A stretch of DNA of 60,101 bases from an uncultured Prevotellaceae bacterium. Lineage in GTDB: Bacteria; Bacteroidota; Bacteroidia; Bacteroidales; UBA932. This document shows positions 25,085 through 33,877 of this stretch, one piece after another (the stretch's first letter is position 1; each line of letters begins with the position of its first letter). The notes beneath the pieces were generated by a model that saw only the letters and a program-made list of their open reading frames with translations, did not search any database and had not been told where the DNA came from. The stretch is from the NCBI GenBank assembly GCA_900314395.1, contig OMVB01000066.1:1-60101 (forward strand). Reading direction: 5' to 3'. The position numbers and the translations under genes are program-made.

Positions 25085-28000
25085 TTATTGTGCTTTAGAG
25101 CGAATGGGTTTAACTTGTGGAAGATTGAAGAGCTGATAACTATTGAAAGTTCGCCATTTATTCTTTTTCTTATTAATACCTGAAGCTGTGTATCGTAATA
25201 CGGAACCTTCTCCAGGATTGTATGTAGCATGGAAGACCTCGTAGTTCAGTTGCTCCTTCAAATTAATCAGTGAAAATTTATCACCTTCTGTATCGGTATC
25301 ATTAAATCCAGAGGGAATTGTATTTTTAGGATGACTATGTAGCACAGAACTAATTGTTTCTCCTTCTTTGTCTAATATGTATGCAAGCAAATCAATTTTA
25401 ACTTTATTCTCCTGATTATCCGACGCAATAAAGGACTTACCACTTGATGTAGTTACTATACCTATTTCTACGGATGTATTATCAGAAAGAAACTTGAATA
25501 ATTCTTTTCCCCAATATGAGTTATTTACCACAAAAGGACTTGTTAATGAATTATTCCCCGTTATTGTTCCAGGCGAGAATTGCATATAAATATTCTGTCC
25601 TTCATTATTAGTTGCTCTTTGATAACCACTCCCTTTTTTATCCATAATATAAATAGCGTCTCTTTCCTTATCTTCAATATAGTAAACGACTAAGCCATAC
25701 CTATTCACCTCCCAAATATCCATTCCTTCCGGATCTACGATATTCACTGGATTGCTTGCGCAGTAGACGTAGGGGCTGATGGAGTAGTATTTCTCAGCCA
25801 TGGGATCCGGTGTGGTCCAGCGGGCATGGGAAGGGTCGTACCAGCGGGCGCCAAAGTCATACCAGCCAAGGTTGCCGCTGCTTATCTGTTCCTTGCCGCT
25901 ATACTTGTACTTCATTCCGGTCTGGCCGTCGCTGCCTGCCTGGGAACCTACATATACCGGTGACGGTATTTTAAAGTCGATTCCGTAGGGGTAGTAATAG
26001 CTGGACTGGAGGATGTTTCCACTGGCATCCATGACGGCACGGTTGCTCCCCTGATGGTCTGTAAGATACCACCGGTAATTGTACTGTGGCGACGATGATG
26101 CAGCATTGTTAACCTCTATGTAGCCACCGTCAATCAGGATCGTATTCAGGACTCCGTTGTTATATACTAGATTTCCCGAATAGTCCGTTGTGGTTGTGCC
26201 AGAGTTCGTTTGCCACTCATGACGGAGTTTTGCCCCGTCTGCCGCATACCAGTTCCGCACGCTCCGCGGCGCGGAGGCTTGCTCCGTGAAGTCCATTGTC
26301 TCCAGCAAATCAAGGAGGTTATAAGTGATGCTGTTTATGTGATGAAAACAGTCGGCGCTCTGACGTCCTTTGTCATCGTAGCTGCTCTGAACGGAATACG
26401 CGACGCCGTCACCCATCAACTGATTGCCGTTGTACGTGTATGTCTTATTCTCCAGTGTTATATAGTTTCCAAGGAAATCCGGCCCCTTTCGCGTCTGGGT
26501 CTTAAGATTACCGTTCCTGTCATATGAGTAGGTGCTGCCATAGTCCGCTCCGGAGTATCCGCTGTATACGGCGCTAACAAGGCGGGATAATCCGTCATAC
26601 CCGAAGGCGTACCGGTGCGCAGTGTTCTCTCCTGTAACCATCCACTGAAGGGAACTTACGTTTCCGCCCCACTGGGGTGTGTTATTGCCGGCGTTGTCTG
26701 CGGTATTGTATGCCAGTTCTTCTGAATAAGGGCCGGTCTGTCCGGTGAGCCATGAACGGACATTGTATGAGTAAGTAGTTGCCAGGGACGGGTTACTGCC
26801 ACGGCCGGTGCAGTACAGACGGCCGACGCTGTCGTATGTGTTGGAGGACAGGATCACAGTACTGCCGGTGCCCAGTTTATGCCCCGTTTGAAGGAGACGG
26901 CCCCAATCGTCATACGTGTATGTGTAGTCCTCTGTCATTACCGTTCCGTTTGCCAGAATATGCGCCACCCTCCTGTGCAGAGGCTCTCCGGTGAAGGCAT
27001 ATCCTGCCTGGGAGGATAGCCCCCCGCCAAGATGGTCCGTCCGTCTTTCCTGAACGATGCGCCCCTTGGCATCATAGTACTGCGCCGAGTAAAGATACAT
27101 ACTTTCGCCCTCTTTTCCAAATACTTTCACGGCTGCTCCTGTCCGCATCCCCGCAGCAGAGGTAGCGTATTGACCATCGCATCCGGTGACAGGAGTCTGA
27201 TAAGCAAGGAGCCCTCTCTTTGCAAACGGCACTGTATCCGTTATAAAACCGTAGCTATCGTAATAAGTTACCGATGCGATATCCGTACTGGCAAGGGTGA
27301 TTCCGGAGAGATTGTATCCCATAAGGGAACCTCCCGTGCCGGCATATTCGGCAAGCACCTGAGTGTCGCCAAGGGCATCGCCAAAAGCATTCCAACTACC
27401 GGTGCAGGTTCCGGTTACACAGATACGGCCCAGGGCATCCTGAAGGCAGAATGTCCACAAGTCGCTCTTGCGCTGTTCCGCATCCTGGGTGAGCACCGCC
27501 CTGTCCCCTTTGTCGTAAATGTGGTAAGTCCATCCGCATCCGGGCAGTTTGCTGGCGATGCATCGGTCTCGTGAATCGTACCGGTAGATGAAGGCGAACT
27601 TGTCTATCGGCAAGGCGGAGAGCTGGGAAGGGGTCGGGTTGGAAAGAGCTGACAGTGAGGAGCTCAATTCCGGAGGGAACACGGCCTCAAGGCGACCGAA
27701 CCGGTCATACAGATACCATGTGTCAAGGTACCTGTAATCCTGAGACGATGCCGACAAGTCTATCCTTCTCTCCAGGATCTTGTTGCCAAATATATCCGTG
27801 AACGTAAGAGCCTCCCGCCCATCTTCATCTACGACGGATGACACCGTCAGGGTTCCGGCCGGGACAACAGAGGGGGCACCGACCTCATAAGACGTATTCC
27901 CCGTCCACGTTATCGACGTCTTCTTGCAGGTAAGGCGCCCTCCTGAAGCGTCATTGGTAAGTCTTTGCGTATTAACGCCCTTTCCGGCAGTCCTCCATGC

Positions 28001-28480
28001 AGCACCCGGGCCATACTCGGTGCTGGTAAAATCCAGCGGACTGCCATCATAGATTACCTCTGAATAACGAACTGCATCCCCGCCATAGGCTGTGCTTCCG
28101 CTTGATGCTACACTGGAAAGGGAAACGGTTGCTCCTGCCGCGTGGTTTGCACCGACTGCTACCGGGACAGTAAGCCATGTGCGGCTGGGACGCCCATTGG
28201 CATCATACTCCTGATAGTCCGCCAGGTCAACGGACGCTCCTGCCGTGGAAAAGGGTGAAGCTCCTTTGCGTATGGCTTGGACAGGACGGCCAAATCCGTC
28301 ATAGTACTGTACGGATTCACGGGGTGAAGCGCCGCCGCTTCCCGTCGGCTCTCCGCCCTTGATATATGTCTTGCCGGTCTCCTGGGACAAGCCCGGAAAA
28401 AGAGCACCGGATGACATCATCACGATCATTATCGATACCATGTTACACAGGACATGGCTCCATTTATTATTTGTTTTCAT
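25085..28480 (-). CDS. RHS-repeat protein with C-terminal JAB-like metallopeptidase tip
   Basis: 1131 residues from ATG 28480, which gives a signal peptide (IMIVMMSSGALFPGLSQ); a TTG-led extension overlaps the upstream gene and is rejected. Residues about 50-870 are YD/RHS repeats (YDGFGRPVQAIRKG, YDSVGRLY, YDRNGNLKTQ). The RHS core ends YYSISPYVYC then ASNPVNIVDPEG at about 900. The tip of about 220 residues carries VEIGIV and HSHP-KNTIPSGFND at about 1045. This matches a JAMM/JAB zinc site with Glu, two His and Asp at the usual spacing, as in JAB-like toxins of polymorphic toxin systems. The tip probably acts as a peptidase or deubiquitinase-type toxin. A putative immunity gene follows after 3 nt. 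Confidence 0.85.
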   Translation of the reverse strand: MKTNNKWSHVLCNMVSIMIVMMSSGALFPGLSQETGKTYIKGGEPTGSGGASPRESVQYYDGFGRPVQAIRKGASPFSTAGASVDLADYQEYDANGRPSRTWLTVPVAVGANHAAGATVSLSSVASSGSTAYGGDAVRYSEVIYDGSPLDFTSTEYGPGAAWRTAGKGVNTQRLTNDASGGRLTCKKTSITWTGNTSYEVGAPSVVPAGTLTVSSVVDEDGREALTFTDIFGNKILERRIDLSASSQDYRYLDTWYLYDRFGRLEAVFPPELSSSLSALSNPTPSQLSALPIDKFAFIYRYDSRDRCIASKLPGCGWTYHIYDKGDRAVLTQDAEQRKSDLWTFCLQDALGRICVTGTCTGSWNAFGDALGDTQVLAEYAGTGGSLMGYNLSGITLASTDIASVTYYDSYGFITDTVPFAKRGLLAYQTPVTGCDGQYATSAAGMRTGAAVKVFGKEGESMYLYSAQYYDAKGRIVQERRTDHLGGGLSSQAGYAFTGEPLHRRVAHILANGTVMTEDYTYTYDDWGRLLQTGHKLGTGSTVILSSNTYDSVGRLYCTGRGSNPSLATTYSYNVRSWLTGQTGPYSEELAYNTADNAGNNTPQWGGNVSSLQWMVTGENTAHRYAFGYDGLSRLVSAVYSGYSGADYGSTYSYDRNGNLKTQTRKGPDFLGNYITLENKTYTYNGNQLMGDGVAYSVQSSYDDKGRQSADCFHHINSITYNLLDLLETMDFTEQASAPRSVRNWYAADGAKLRHEWQTNSGTTTTDYSGNLVYNNGVLNTILIDGGYIEVNNAASSSPQYNYRWYLTDHQGSNRAVMDASGNILQSSYYYPYGIDFKIPSPVYVGSQAGSDGQTGMKYKYSGKEQISSGNLGWYDFGARWYDPSHARWTTPDPMAEKYYSISPYVYCASNPVNIVDPEGMDIWEVNRYGLVVYYIEDKERDAIYIMDKKGSGYQRATNNEGQNIYMQFSPGTITGNNSLTSPFVVNNSYWGKELFKFLSDNTSVEIGIVTTSSGKSFIASDNQENKVKIDLLAYILDKEGETISSVLHSHPKNTIPSGFNDTDTEGDKFSLINLKEQLNYEVFHATYNPGEGSVLRYTASGINKKKNKWRTFNSYQLFNLPQVKPIRSKAQ

Positions 28481-28505
28481 AGTATAATCGTCTTTTGTTT
28501 TATTA

Positions 28506-31500
28506 TTAGTTTGATGTCGTTTCTGTGGCATAATGATATGTATATGTTTGGATAGGATTGCCTTCATTGTCATTGACGGCTATAAGCCTTCCCAAAGAAT
28601 CATATTCATAGAACTCCGTTACGCCGCGGCTGTCAGTCACACTGGTTACACCGATATTGGGCCGATATGTATATGTGGTAACGGATGCCGATGCCGGATA
28701 GACCCTGACGGTCGCAATCTTGTTCTGTCCCTCATTTATGGTATATGTATCGTTGGCGGATGTCCCCAGCTGCTGACGGACATAGACCAATTCCCCGTTC
28801 CTTTGAACACGGTAGTCCAGTATGTAGTCCACATCAGGATCCGGATGGAAACTGAAGGAATAAGTCCCGGGAAGGTTCTCCTCTCCCAAGTCATCGTACA
28901 GGAATCCGTCGTATCCGGATGATGTAACCACATACTCTGTCCATCCGGCCTCATAAGTCAGCATCGGCTCTTCGGACTGTTCCCCTTCCTCTGTAATGAC
29001 ACTTAACGTCTCCGTTACGCAGATGTTATGCCATCCGGACCCAAGCAGAAGTGTAGCATGGTCGCAGGTGTTGTTGTAGCCGGAGACAGAATTATATGCA
29101 TTCTCCTCTATTCCATGACTTCCAAGACGGACGGTACCACCTCCGGTTCCGTCAACAGACAGGGTTACGCCCCAGTCCTGACCATAAGAACTGTCAAAGT
29201 AGAATGTTACATATCCATCACTGCCCAGATAGAAACTGTCGACCGGGATTCCAGGGCCTTCAGATATCATATAAGACAATTCGCCTTCTTCCGTCTGCTG
29301 GACAGCGCCGGACTGGTTCTCACGTGAGTTCCTCGCATTCCGGGCAATACCGGAGAGTGACACTCCGTCCGGGGTCCATGTATATGTTGTATACACTCCG
29401 TCACGGCCTAGCGTCTCAAGGATATTTCCAAGGCTGTCTGCCTTGGTGACTGTGATGTCCGGCTCTGTAAAATATGATGACTGGAACGGGTAATATGAGG
29501 CTGTATCTATCGGTGTAGACAGGACGGCCTGATAGTAATGCCAGGGAACAAATGTCTCACTCCCGGTGACCTGACGGTAATCCTGTTTTATTGCTGATGT
29601 AAGAAGGCCGTTTCGGGATTCTTCTTTCCCGGTCAGCCTGTTATTAAGGGACAGCGCCGCCATCTCCGGAATATCAGAACTGTAATGAATACGGACAACA
29701 TCTGTATTATTGCCGCGAAGACGTGATTCCCTTACGGGAAGCCGGTCTTCATTGTATGAATATGTACTTGTCTCTACAACAGGCGTCCCGCCGTCATCCG
29801 GGTAGACAGTGACGGTTTTGGTCTTTAGAGCCGGCCAAAAAGTAAATTCCTTTGTATAGGCCATATTGTATATCAAACCATTACTGTACATCCGCTGTCC
29901 AAACGACTTGACAAACTGAAGTGTATCCTGCTGATAGGTAAAAGACTCTTCCTGCTTCAGAGTACCGGTGTTATCATAGACCTTCTTGCTTAGGAGGTGT
30001 CCCCTTGACAGCTCCATCGATGTGAACGGATAAGCTAGCGGCCGGCCGTTAATCGTCCCAAGAGCTTCCGCAGACTGACGGTCTGAGCATCCGGGAGTCC
30101 CGTGATTGGAATACTCAAGGATGGTTTTTCCGCCATCGGCAAATACTTCTGTTACCCTGTCATATGTGATATTGGCGCCATCCGTTGTTGAAAGCGGTCT
30201 GCTGGAAGTCTCGCTGCCAATGAAATAATCGAGGTGAAGGGTGTCAATCACCGCTGACTCAAAGAAACCAAAAATCCCTGATGAATAATACTTGGCATAA
30301 GGTACATCCGCAGACGTCTCTTCATAAAAAGAAGGATGCCCGGAAGAGACACCGCTTGAACGGCCGTTTGCCAGTTTATACTCGAATCGTCGCGATGTAA
30401 CATTAACGCCTGTTCCATCATGGTCTTTTACCTGCCTGATGCGGAGTCCACCACCTAAACAGTCCGCTGACAAAGACTCCATCGGAAAGCCCGGATACTG
30501 CCCCTGAATCCTGGAATAAGTATTGGATTCATAAAAGAATTCCGTGTATCCTCCTGCAGGATAATCCAGCCGGGTCAGAATCTCCGCCTTCACTTTTGTA
30601 GTATCTACGCTTCTGAACTCATTCATCAACGTCCATGCTACATTCTCGTAAGATTTGCCGTTATAGAATCCCCAACGGTCCGTCTGCTTGGCTCCATACG
30701 CCGGCAGTGAAAGAGGATTGTAGTGCATTTCATATTTGCAGCAGTCAGCTCCGTCGCTACCACGAAAATCTACACTAAGCAACTTCAACCGCTCAGAAGT
30801 ACTGTTTGTGTATGAAAAAATGATGCTGTCACGGATGCCGCTGATGGATGTCAACTTATAGTACTTGTCCGCCTGCCTCATGCTGGCGCGGCTTGACGGA
30901 TCGAACGTAGTTCCGGCTGTTGCATATGTCCTTTCTATTAACTCGTTCTCCGGCAAGACCTGCTTTAATTCAACGGTCTCAGCCCGGCCAAAGGAAAGGT
31001 GGTCTCCGCTTATTACACAACTGACGGACCGCAGGTATGAAGGACGCATCATCTGGAATGATACATTCGGATAGGTTGTCCTGTCCGTACTTGAGTCCTC
31101 ATTAATAACATCCTCCGGAAGTGTTCCGCGACACCTTATCAAATAATCTGAATCAATTCTCTGAACAGGAGTCCCGTCCTTCTCGTATGTAAACAGGATA
31201 CTTTCTCCGTCCGGATAATCAATTCTCGTCAGAAGCCAGGTATTAACCGTTGCCCCGCCAATAAAGTAGTCTTCGTTTGATAATGCAGCATTATGATTTG
31301 GATTCGGCTTGCAACGCACAGAGTATTCGATAGAACTGTCATCTCCGCCGAAATGATACACGGTGCCGTCACTGTTAGTTATGGTAAATGACTTAAAGTA
31401 ACAATAGCTTGGAGCGCGTAACGCACTTGTCCCAGTACTAATCAATTCAAAATCTCCGTCTCCCAGCTCATATGCGACCTTGAAAGACGCGGCAGATTTT

Positions 31501-32114
31501 GACTTAATGCGAATCTCGTTTTGACTCACAAAGAAGAATGATGCATGTAGACCCTCTACAGAAATCTGGAACTCGTCAGGCTCCGTATCATAAAGCCGGT
31601 AGTGATCTTTCCATTTCCTGTTCCTGGTGAGCATCTCGGAGTCAGCCCAATCAGTAGCCTGAAATTCCGATGCATTCCAAAAATACCCGGGATGATTCGC
31701 CGTACTCGCATTCTCTGCTAATGTCGTTTCATCCTTCATGTTATTCACTACGCGGGTGATGCTGCCACCACAATGGAGTGTCCAACTGAGTCCAACCCAC
31801 CCGGGATGCATGTCCGGTTTATTGCCTCCTGCATGGTATGTGAGATATACCGGAAGGGCCCTTCCCTTCGCACGAAGCTCGGTAAGGGGAATACTTATCT
31901 GCGGAACTCCGGTATAATATGAAACCGGATGTTTTCCGTACCGGCCCATCTCCATGGCCGTAGGGGAAATAGCCTGGGGTACTTCGCCGGGAAGTAGTCC
32001 ACCGGTGGAATCCAGAGTCTGGGCGCTGGCTGAGACAAAGATACTTTCGCAGGCCCACAATAACACAATCAGTCGCCACATTTTTACGTGGCATAGTTTG
32101 CAAAACAGTTGCAT
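28506..32114 (-). CDS. Secreted RHS-associated N-terminal protein (SpvB/TcdB-like)
   Basis: 1202 residues from ATG 32114; the N-terminus has a signal peptide-like segment MWRLIVLLWACESIFVSASA preceded by a short extension. The early region (SPTAMEMGRYGKHPVSYYTG, then VPQISIPLTELRAKG) and the following beta-rich part are typical of the large exported proteins that precede RHS genes in Bacteroidota. The C-terminus has YD repeats (VTEFYEYDSLGRLIAVNDN) but no toxin tip, and the next RHS gene starts 26 nt later. The two probably act as one split RHS machine. A GCCAC/GTGGC hairpin overlaps the inner Met codon at about 32081. Confidence 0.8.
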   Translation of the reverse strand: MQLFCKLCHVKMWRLIVLLWACESIFVSASAQTLDSTGGLLPGEVPQAISPTAMEMGRYGKHPVSYYTGVPQISIPLTELRAKGRALPVYLTYHAGGNKPDMHPGWVGLSWTLHCGGSITRVVNNMKDETTLAENASTANHPGYFWNASEFQATDWADSEMLTRNRKWKDHYRLYDTEPDEFQISVEGLHASFFFVSQNEIRIKSKSAASFKVAYELGDGDFELISTGTSALRAPSYCYFKSFTITNSDGTVYHFGGDDSSIEYSVRCKPNPNHNAALSNEDYFIGGATVNTWLLTRIDYPDGESILFTYEKDGTPVQRIDSDYLIRCRGTLPEDVINEDSSTDRTTYPNVSFQMMRPSYLRSVSCVISGDHLSFGRAETVELKQVLPENELIERTYATAGTTFDPSSRASMRQADKYYKLTSISGIRDSIIFSYTNSTSERLKLLSVDFRGSDGADCCKYEMHYNPLSLPAYGAKQTDRWGFYNGKSYENVAWTLMNEFRSVDTTKVKAEILTRLDYPAGGYTEFFYESNTYSRIQGQYPGFPMESLSADCLGGGLRIRQVKDHDGTGVNVTSRRFEYKLANGRSSGVSSGHPSFYEETSADVPYAKYYSSGIFGFFESAVIDTLHLDYFIGSETSSRPLSTTDGANITYDRVTEVFADGGKTILEYSNHGTPGCSDRQSAEALGTINGRPLAYPFTSMELSRGHLLSKKVYDNTGTLKQEESFTYQQDTLQFVKSFGQRMYSNGLIYNMAYTKEFTFWPALKTKTVTVYPDDGGTPVVETSTYSYNEDRLPVRESRLRGNNTDVVRIHYSSDIPEMAALSLNNRLTGKEESRNGLLTSAIKQDYRQVTGSETFVPWHYYQAVLSTPIDTASYYPFQSSYFTEPDITVTKADSLGNILETLGRDGVYTTYTWTPDGVSLSGIARNARNSRENQSGAVQQTEEGELSYMISEGPGIPVDSFYLGSDGYVTFYFDSSYGQDWGVTLSVDGTGGGTVRLGSHGIEENAYNSVSGYNNTCDHATLLLGSGWHNICVTETLSVITEEGEQSEEPMLTYEAGWTEYVVTSSGYDGFLYDDLGEENLPGTYSFSFHPDPDVDYILDYRVQRNGELVYVRQQLGTSANDTYTINEGQNKIATVRVYPASASVTTYTYRPNIGVTSVTDSRGVTEFYEYDSLGRLIAVNDNEGNPIQTYTYHYATETTSN

Positions 32115-32156
32115 TGTCAAATAAATTTAAATGTTGATAAAATAATATGGCAACAT

Positions 32157-32188
32157 TTTGGTTTTGTGGAGTTTACAAAATATCTTTG
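32157..32188 (+). promoter_or_regulatory. Consensus promoter with no gene behind it
   Basis: TTTG (32157-32160), 20 nt, TATCTTTG (32181-32188). Both boxes match exactly. The next gene on this strand is about 850 nt away, beyond a terminator-like hairpin, so the likely product is a small RNA. Confidence 0.65.
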
Positions 32189-32193
32189 CAAAA

Positions 32194-32389
32194 ATGATTA
32201 TCGCTAACTCACCCTTTCATGGGTGTGAATCTGTCAAGTTTTATCGATTATCATTACAGGGAGATGCAGGTTGCCGCCTCATCTCCTTCTGCGTTCCAGG
32301 GGTTAATCATCGTTTACATCGGTCATTCATTTTTTTAAATTCACGCTGCAAAAATAATATCAGCTTGTGCTAAAGTACTGCACAAGCTG
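32194..32389 (+). ncRNA. Candidate structured small RNA
   Basis: Right behind the promoter, ATGATTATCG (32194-32203) can pair with CGATTATCAT (32245-32254, 9 of 10 pairs) and encloses CACCC/GGGTG (32210-32225). A second stem GGAGATG/CATCTCC (32260-32286) extends inward with AGG/CCT. A 10-bp hairpin CAGCTTGTGC/GCACAAGCTG (32361-32389) before T-rich sequence may terminate it. I do not recognise a known RNA family. Confidence 0.4.
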
Positions 32390-32425
32390 AAATATTTTCA
32401 CTTTTTTTCTATCAAAAAAAATAAG

Positions 32426-32566
32426 CGGAGAAATCTCTATCCTCTCCGTGCTGCAGGTGGGATTTCCCTTGACCCACCTGCAGCAAACCCCCACGACGCT
32501 ACTATCCACAAAATGGTGGTCTTTTGGGCTTTACACCCCCGTCCGCAATACCCTTAAAGCCCAAAA
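32426..32566. repeat. Three tandem perfect palindromes
   Basis: CGGAGA/TCTCCG (32426-32448), GCTGCAGGTGGG/CCCACCTGCAGC (32450-32484) and TTTTGGGCTTTA/TAAAGCCCAAAA (32522-32566). The last belongs to a segment that recurs inverted near 23850, so it is part of the dispersed repeat rather than a simple terminator. Confidence 0.75.
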
Positions 32567-32608
32567 CAACCCCCAAACCGGGCGACTGGAAACAAACGGC
32601 CATTACGA

Positions 32609-32977
32609 GCAAAATAATTTGTCCACAAAGGACATGGACCAACAGTAAAAGGAATAATCTATTTGTACCTGAGCGACATAGACCCTTATAATCGGAGCGA
32701 ATGGTACAAATAGATTTTCCGTCAACGAAAGAGCAAAATAATTTGTACCTGAGCGACATGGAAGGAGATTTCTCCACTCACTACGTTCGGTCGAAATGAC
32801 AGAGAAAGAGCGTTCGGTCGAAATGACAGAGAAAGAGCGTTCGGTCGAAATGACAGGAAACACAGCAAAATAATTTGTGCCCGAAGGCCATGGACCAACA
32901 GTAAAAGGAATAATCTATTTGTACCTGAGCGACATAGACCCTTATAATCGGAGCGAATGGTACAAATAGATTTTCCG
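32609..32977. repeat. Cluster of palindromic-repeat copies
   Basis: Two direct copies of a 113-nt unit (32609-32721 and 32865-32977) differ at only a few positions and contain no indel. Each starts GCAAAATAATTTGT and includes a 14-bp stem AATCTATTTGTACC / GGTACAAATAGATT around the GACATAGACCCTT core. A half copy lies at 32733-32760. Confidence 0.9.
32784..32857. repeat. 27-nt tandem repeat (about 2.7 copies)
   Basis: The unit begins CGTTCGGTCGAAATGACAG and ends AGAAAGAG, at 32784, 32811 and 32838 (partial). Sequences with the CGAAATGACA core are common intergenic repeats in Bacteroidota. There is no spacer variation, so it is not a CRISPR array. Confidence 0.85.
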
Positions 32978-33001
32978 ATGTCGTGAGTAAGTGGAACAAA
33001 A

Positions 33002-33032
33002 TTTGATGATTGGAGGAGATGTTGTATTTTTG
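33002..33032 (+). promoter_or_regulatory. Promoter of the DUF4294 gene
   Basis: TTTG (33002-33005), 19 nt, TATTTTTG (33025-33032), both consensus. The ATG follows after only 4 nt, so the message should be leaderless. Confidence 0.7.
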
Positions 33033-33036
33033 TACC

Positions 33037-33741
33037 ATGAAACGGAAAGTCCTGTTTATATTGACGATAGCCGTGGCCGCCTTGCTGTGCGCACCGGCAG
33101 AAGCCCAGAACAACAAGGGCTTCCTGCCGTACATCGTACAGAACGGCGACACCATCTACTACGACCAGATACGACCCTCATACGTCTACGTCGGCAAACA
33201 AAAAGGCCGCAAATGGGCAAAATACTATCGGCTCGTAAACAACTTCAGCAAAGTCTATCCGTACGCGCTGCTGGCAAAAGAAATAATGGAAGAAACCGAC
33301 AGCACCTTTGACGCAAAGCACATGGGAGCCCTCCGCAAACAACACCACGTAGACAAACTCCAGAAAAAACTCTTCAAAGCATACGAAAAACCCCTCCGCC
33401 GCCTCACAATAACACAAGGCCAGCTGATGCTGCGCCTGATCGACAGGGAAACCGGCGAACCGCCATACGAACTAATCAAGAACTACAAAAGCAGCGTCGC
33501 AGCCGGCTTCTGGCAGGGCGTGGGCAAAATCTTCGGGGCAGACCTGAAGAAAAAATACGACCCGGAAGGGATCGACAAACAAACGGAGGAACTGGTCCAG
33601 ATGTGGCAGCGCGGGGAATTCGAAGGCTTCTACTACTCCATATTCGGCAAGCTGCCGGAAAGCCCGGAGCTGGGGCTGAAGCACAAGTACGGGCAGCCGG
33701 CCATCCAGTCGTCAAGCAGCGAAGTAAATCGGAAGCCATAG
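33037..33741 (+). CDS. DUF4294 family secreted protein
   Basis: 234 residues from ATG 33037, which starts the signal peptide (MKRKVLFILTIAVAALLC). An in-frame ATG at 33010 lies inside the promoter and is rejected. The core (IVQNGDTIYYDQIRP, KWAKYYRLVNNFSKVYPYA, RLIDRETGEPPYELIKNYK) matches DUF4294, a Bacteroidota family of unknown role. Codons from position 33508 to 33694 are identical to 36077-36263, after which the two copies diverge. Its last codons read antisense still resemble the C-terminus of LpxH (LDDWMAGCPYLCF), so the end of this gene derives from, or copies, a DUF4294-lpxH junction. Confidence 0.85.
   Translation: MKRKVLFILTIAVAALLCAPAEAQNNKGFLPYIVQNGDTIYYDQIRPSYVYVGKQKGRKWAKYYRLVNNFSKVYPYALLAKEIMEETDSTFDAKHMGALRKQHHVDKLQKKLFKAYEKPLRRLTITQGQLMLRLIDRETGEPPYELIKNYKSSVAAGFWQGVGKIFGADLKKKYDPEGIDKQTEELVQMWQRGEFEGFYYSIFGKLPESPELGLKHKYGQPAIQSSSSEVNRKP
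33508..33694 (+). repeat. 187-bp direct repeat, left copy (DUF4294 3' end)
   Basis: Identical by eye over 187 bp to 36077-36263. The two copies bracket the core-deleted RHS protein and its immunity gene. Beyond the identical block the sequences are still homologous but diverged (ccatccagtcgtcaagcagc against ccatccaggagtccagcagc). Confidence 0.9.
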
Positions 33742-33821
33742 TGTTGCATATAGTCCTATCCGGAAAGCTCTTATTGATTATCAATCAGTTACATACTTTG
33801 CTTGTTGCATTTCCTATTTCA

Positions 33822-33853
33822 TTTGCAATTGTCACAAGGATTGCTTAACTTTG
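33822..33853 (+). promoter_or_regulatory. Promoter of the core-deleted RHS gene
   Basis: TTTG (33822-33825), 20 nt, TAACTTTG (33846-33853), an exact consensus match 24 nt before the ATG at 33878. The cassette therefore has its own promoter. Confidence 0.8.
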
Positions 33854-33877
33854 AGCGTAACCAAAACTACTTGTGCC

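Larger units (their letters stand above)
32115..33036. other. Repeat-rich intergenic region between RHS operon and DUF4294
   Basis: About 920 nt with no gene. In order: a consensus promoter facing right (32157-32188); a segment with strong local folding (32194-32390); three perfect palindromes (32426-32566); and a cluster of palindromic-repeat copies with a 27-nt tandem repeat (32609-32977). Short reading frames here consist of repeat translations and are not genes. Confidence 0.8.

Noticed and set aside
32784-32857. Possible CRISPR array in the 27-nt tandem repeat
   Set aside because: The copies are directly adjacent with no variable spacers, fewer than three full units, and there are no cas genes in the window.
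32603-33155. Short open frames with peptides such as STERSFSVISTERS
   Set aside because: They are translations of the intergenic repeats, not genes.
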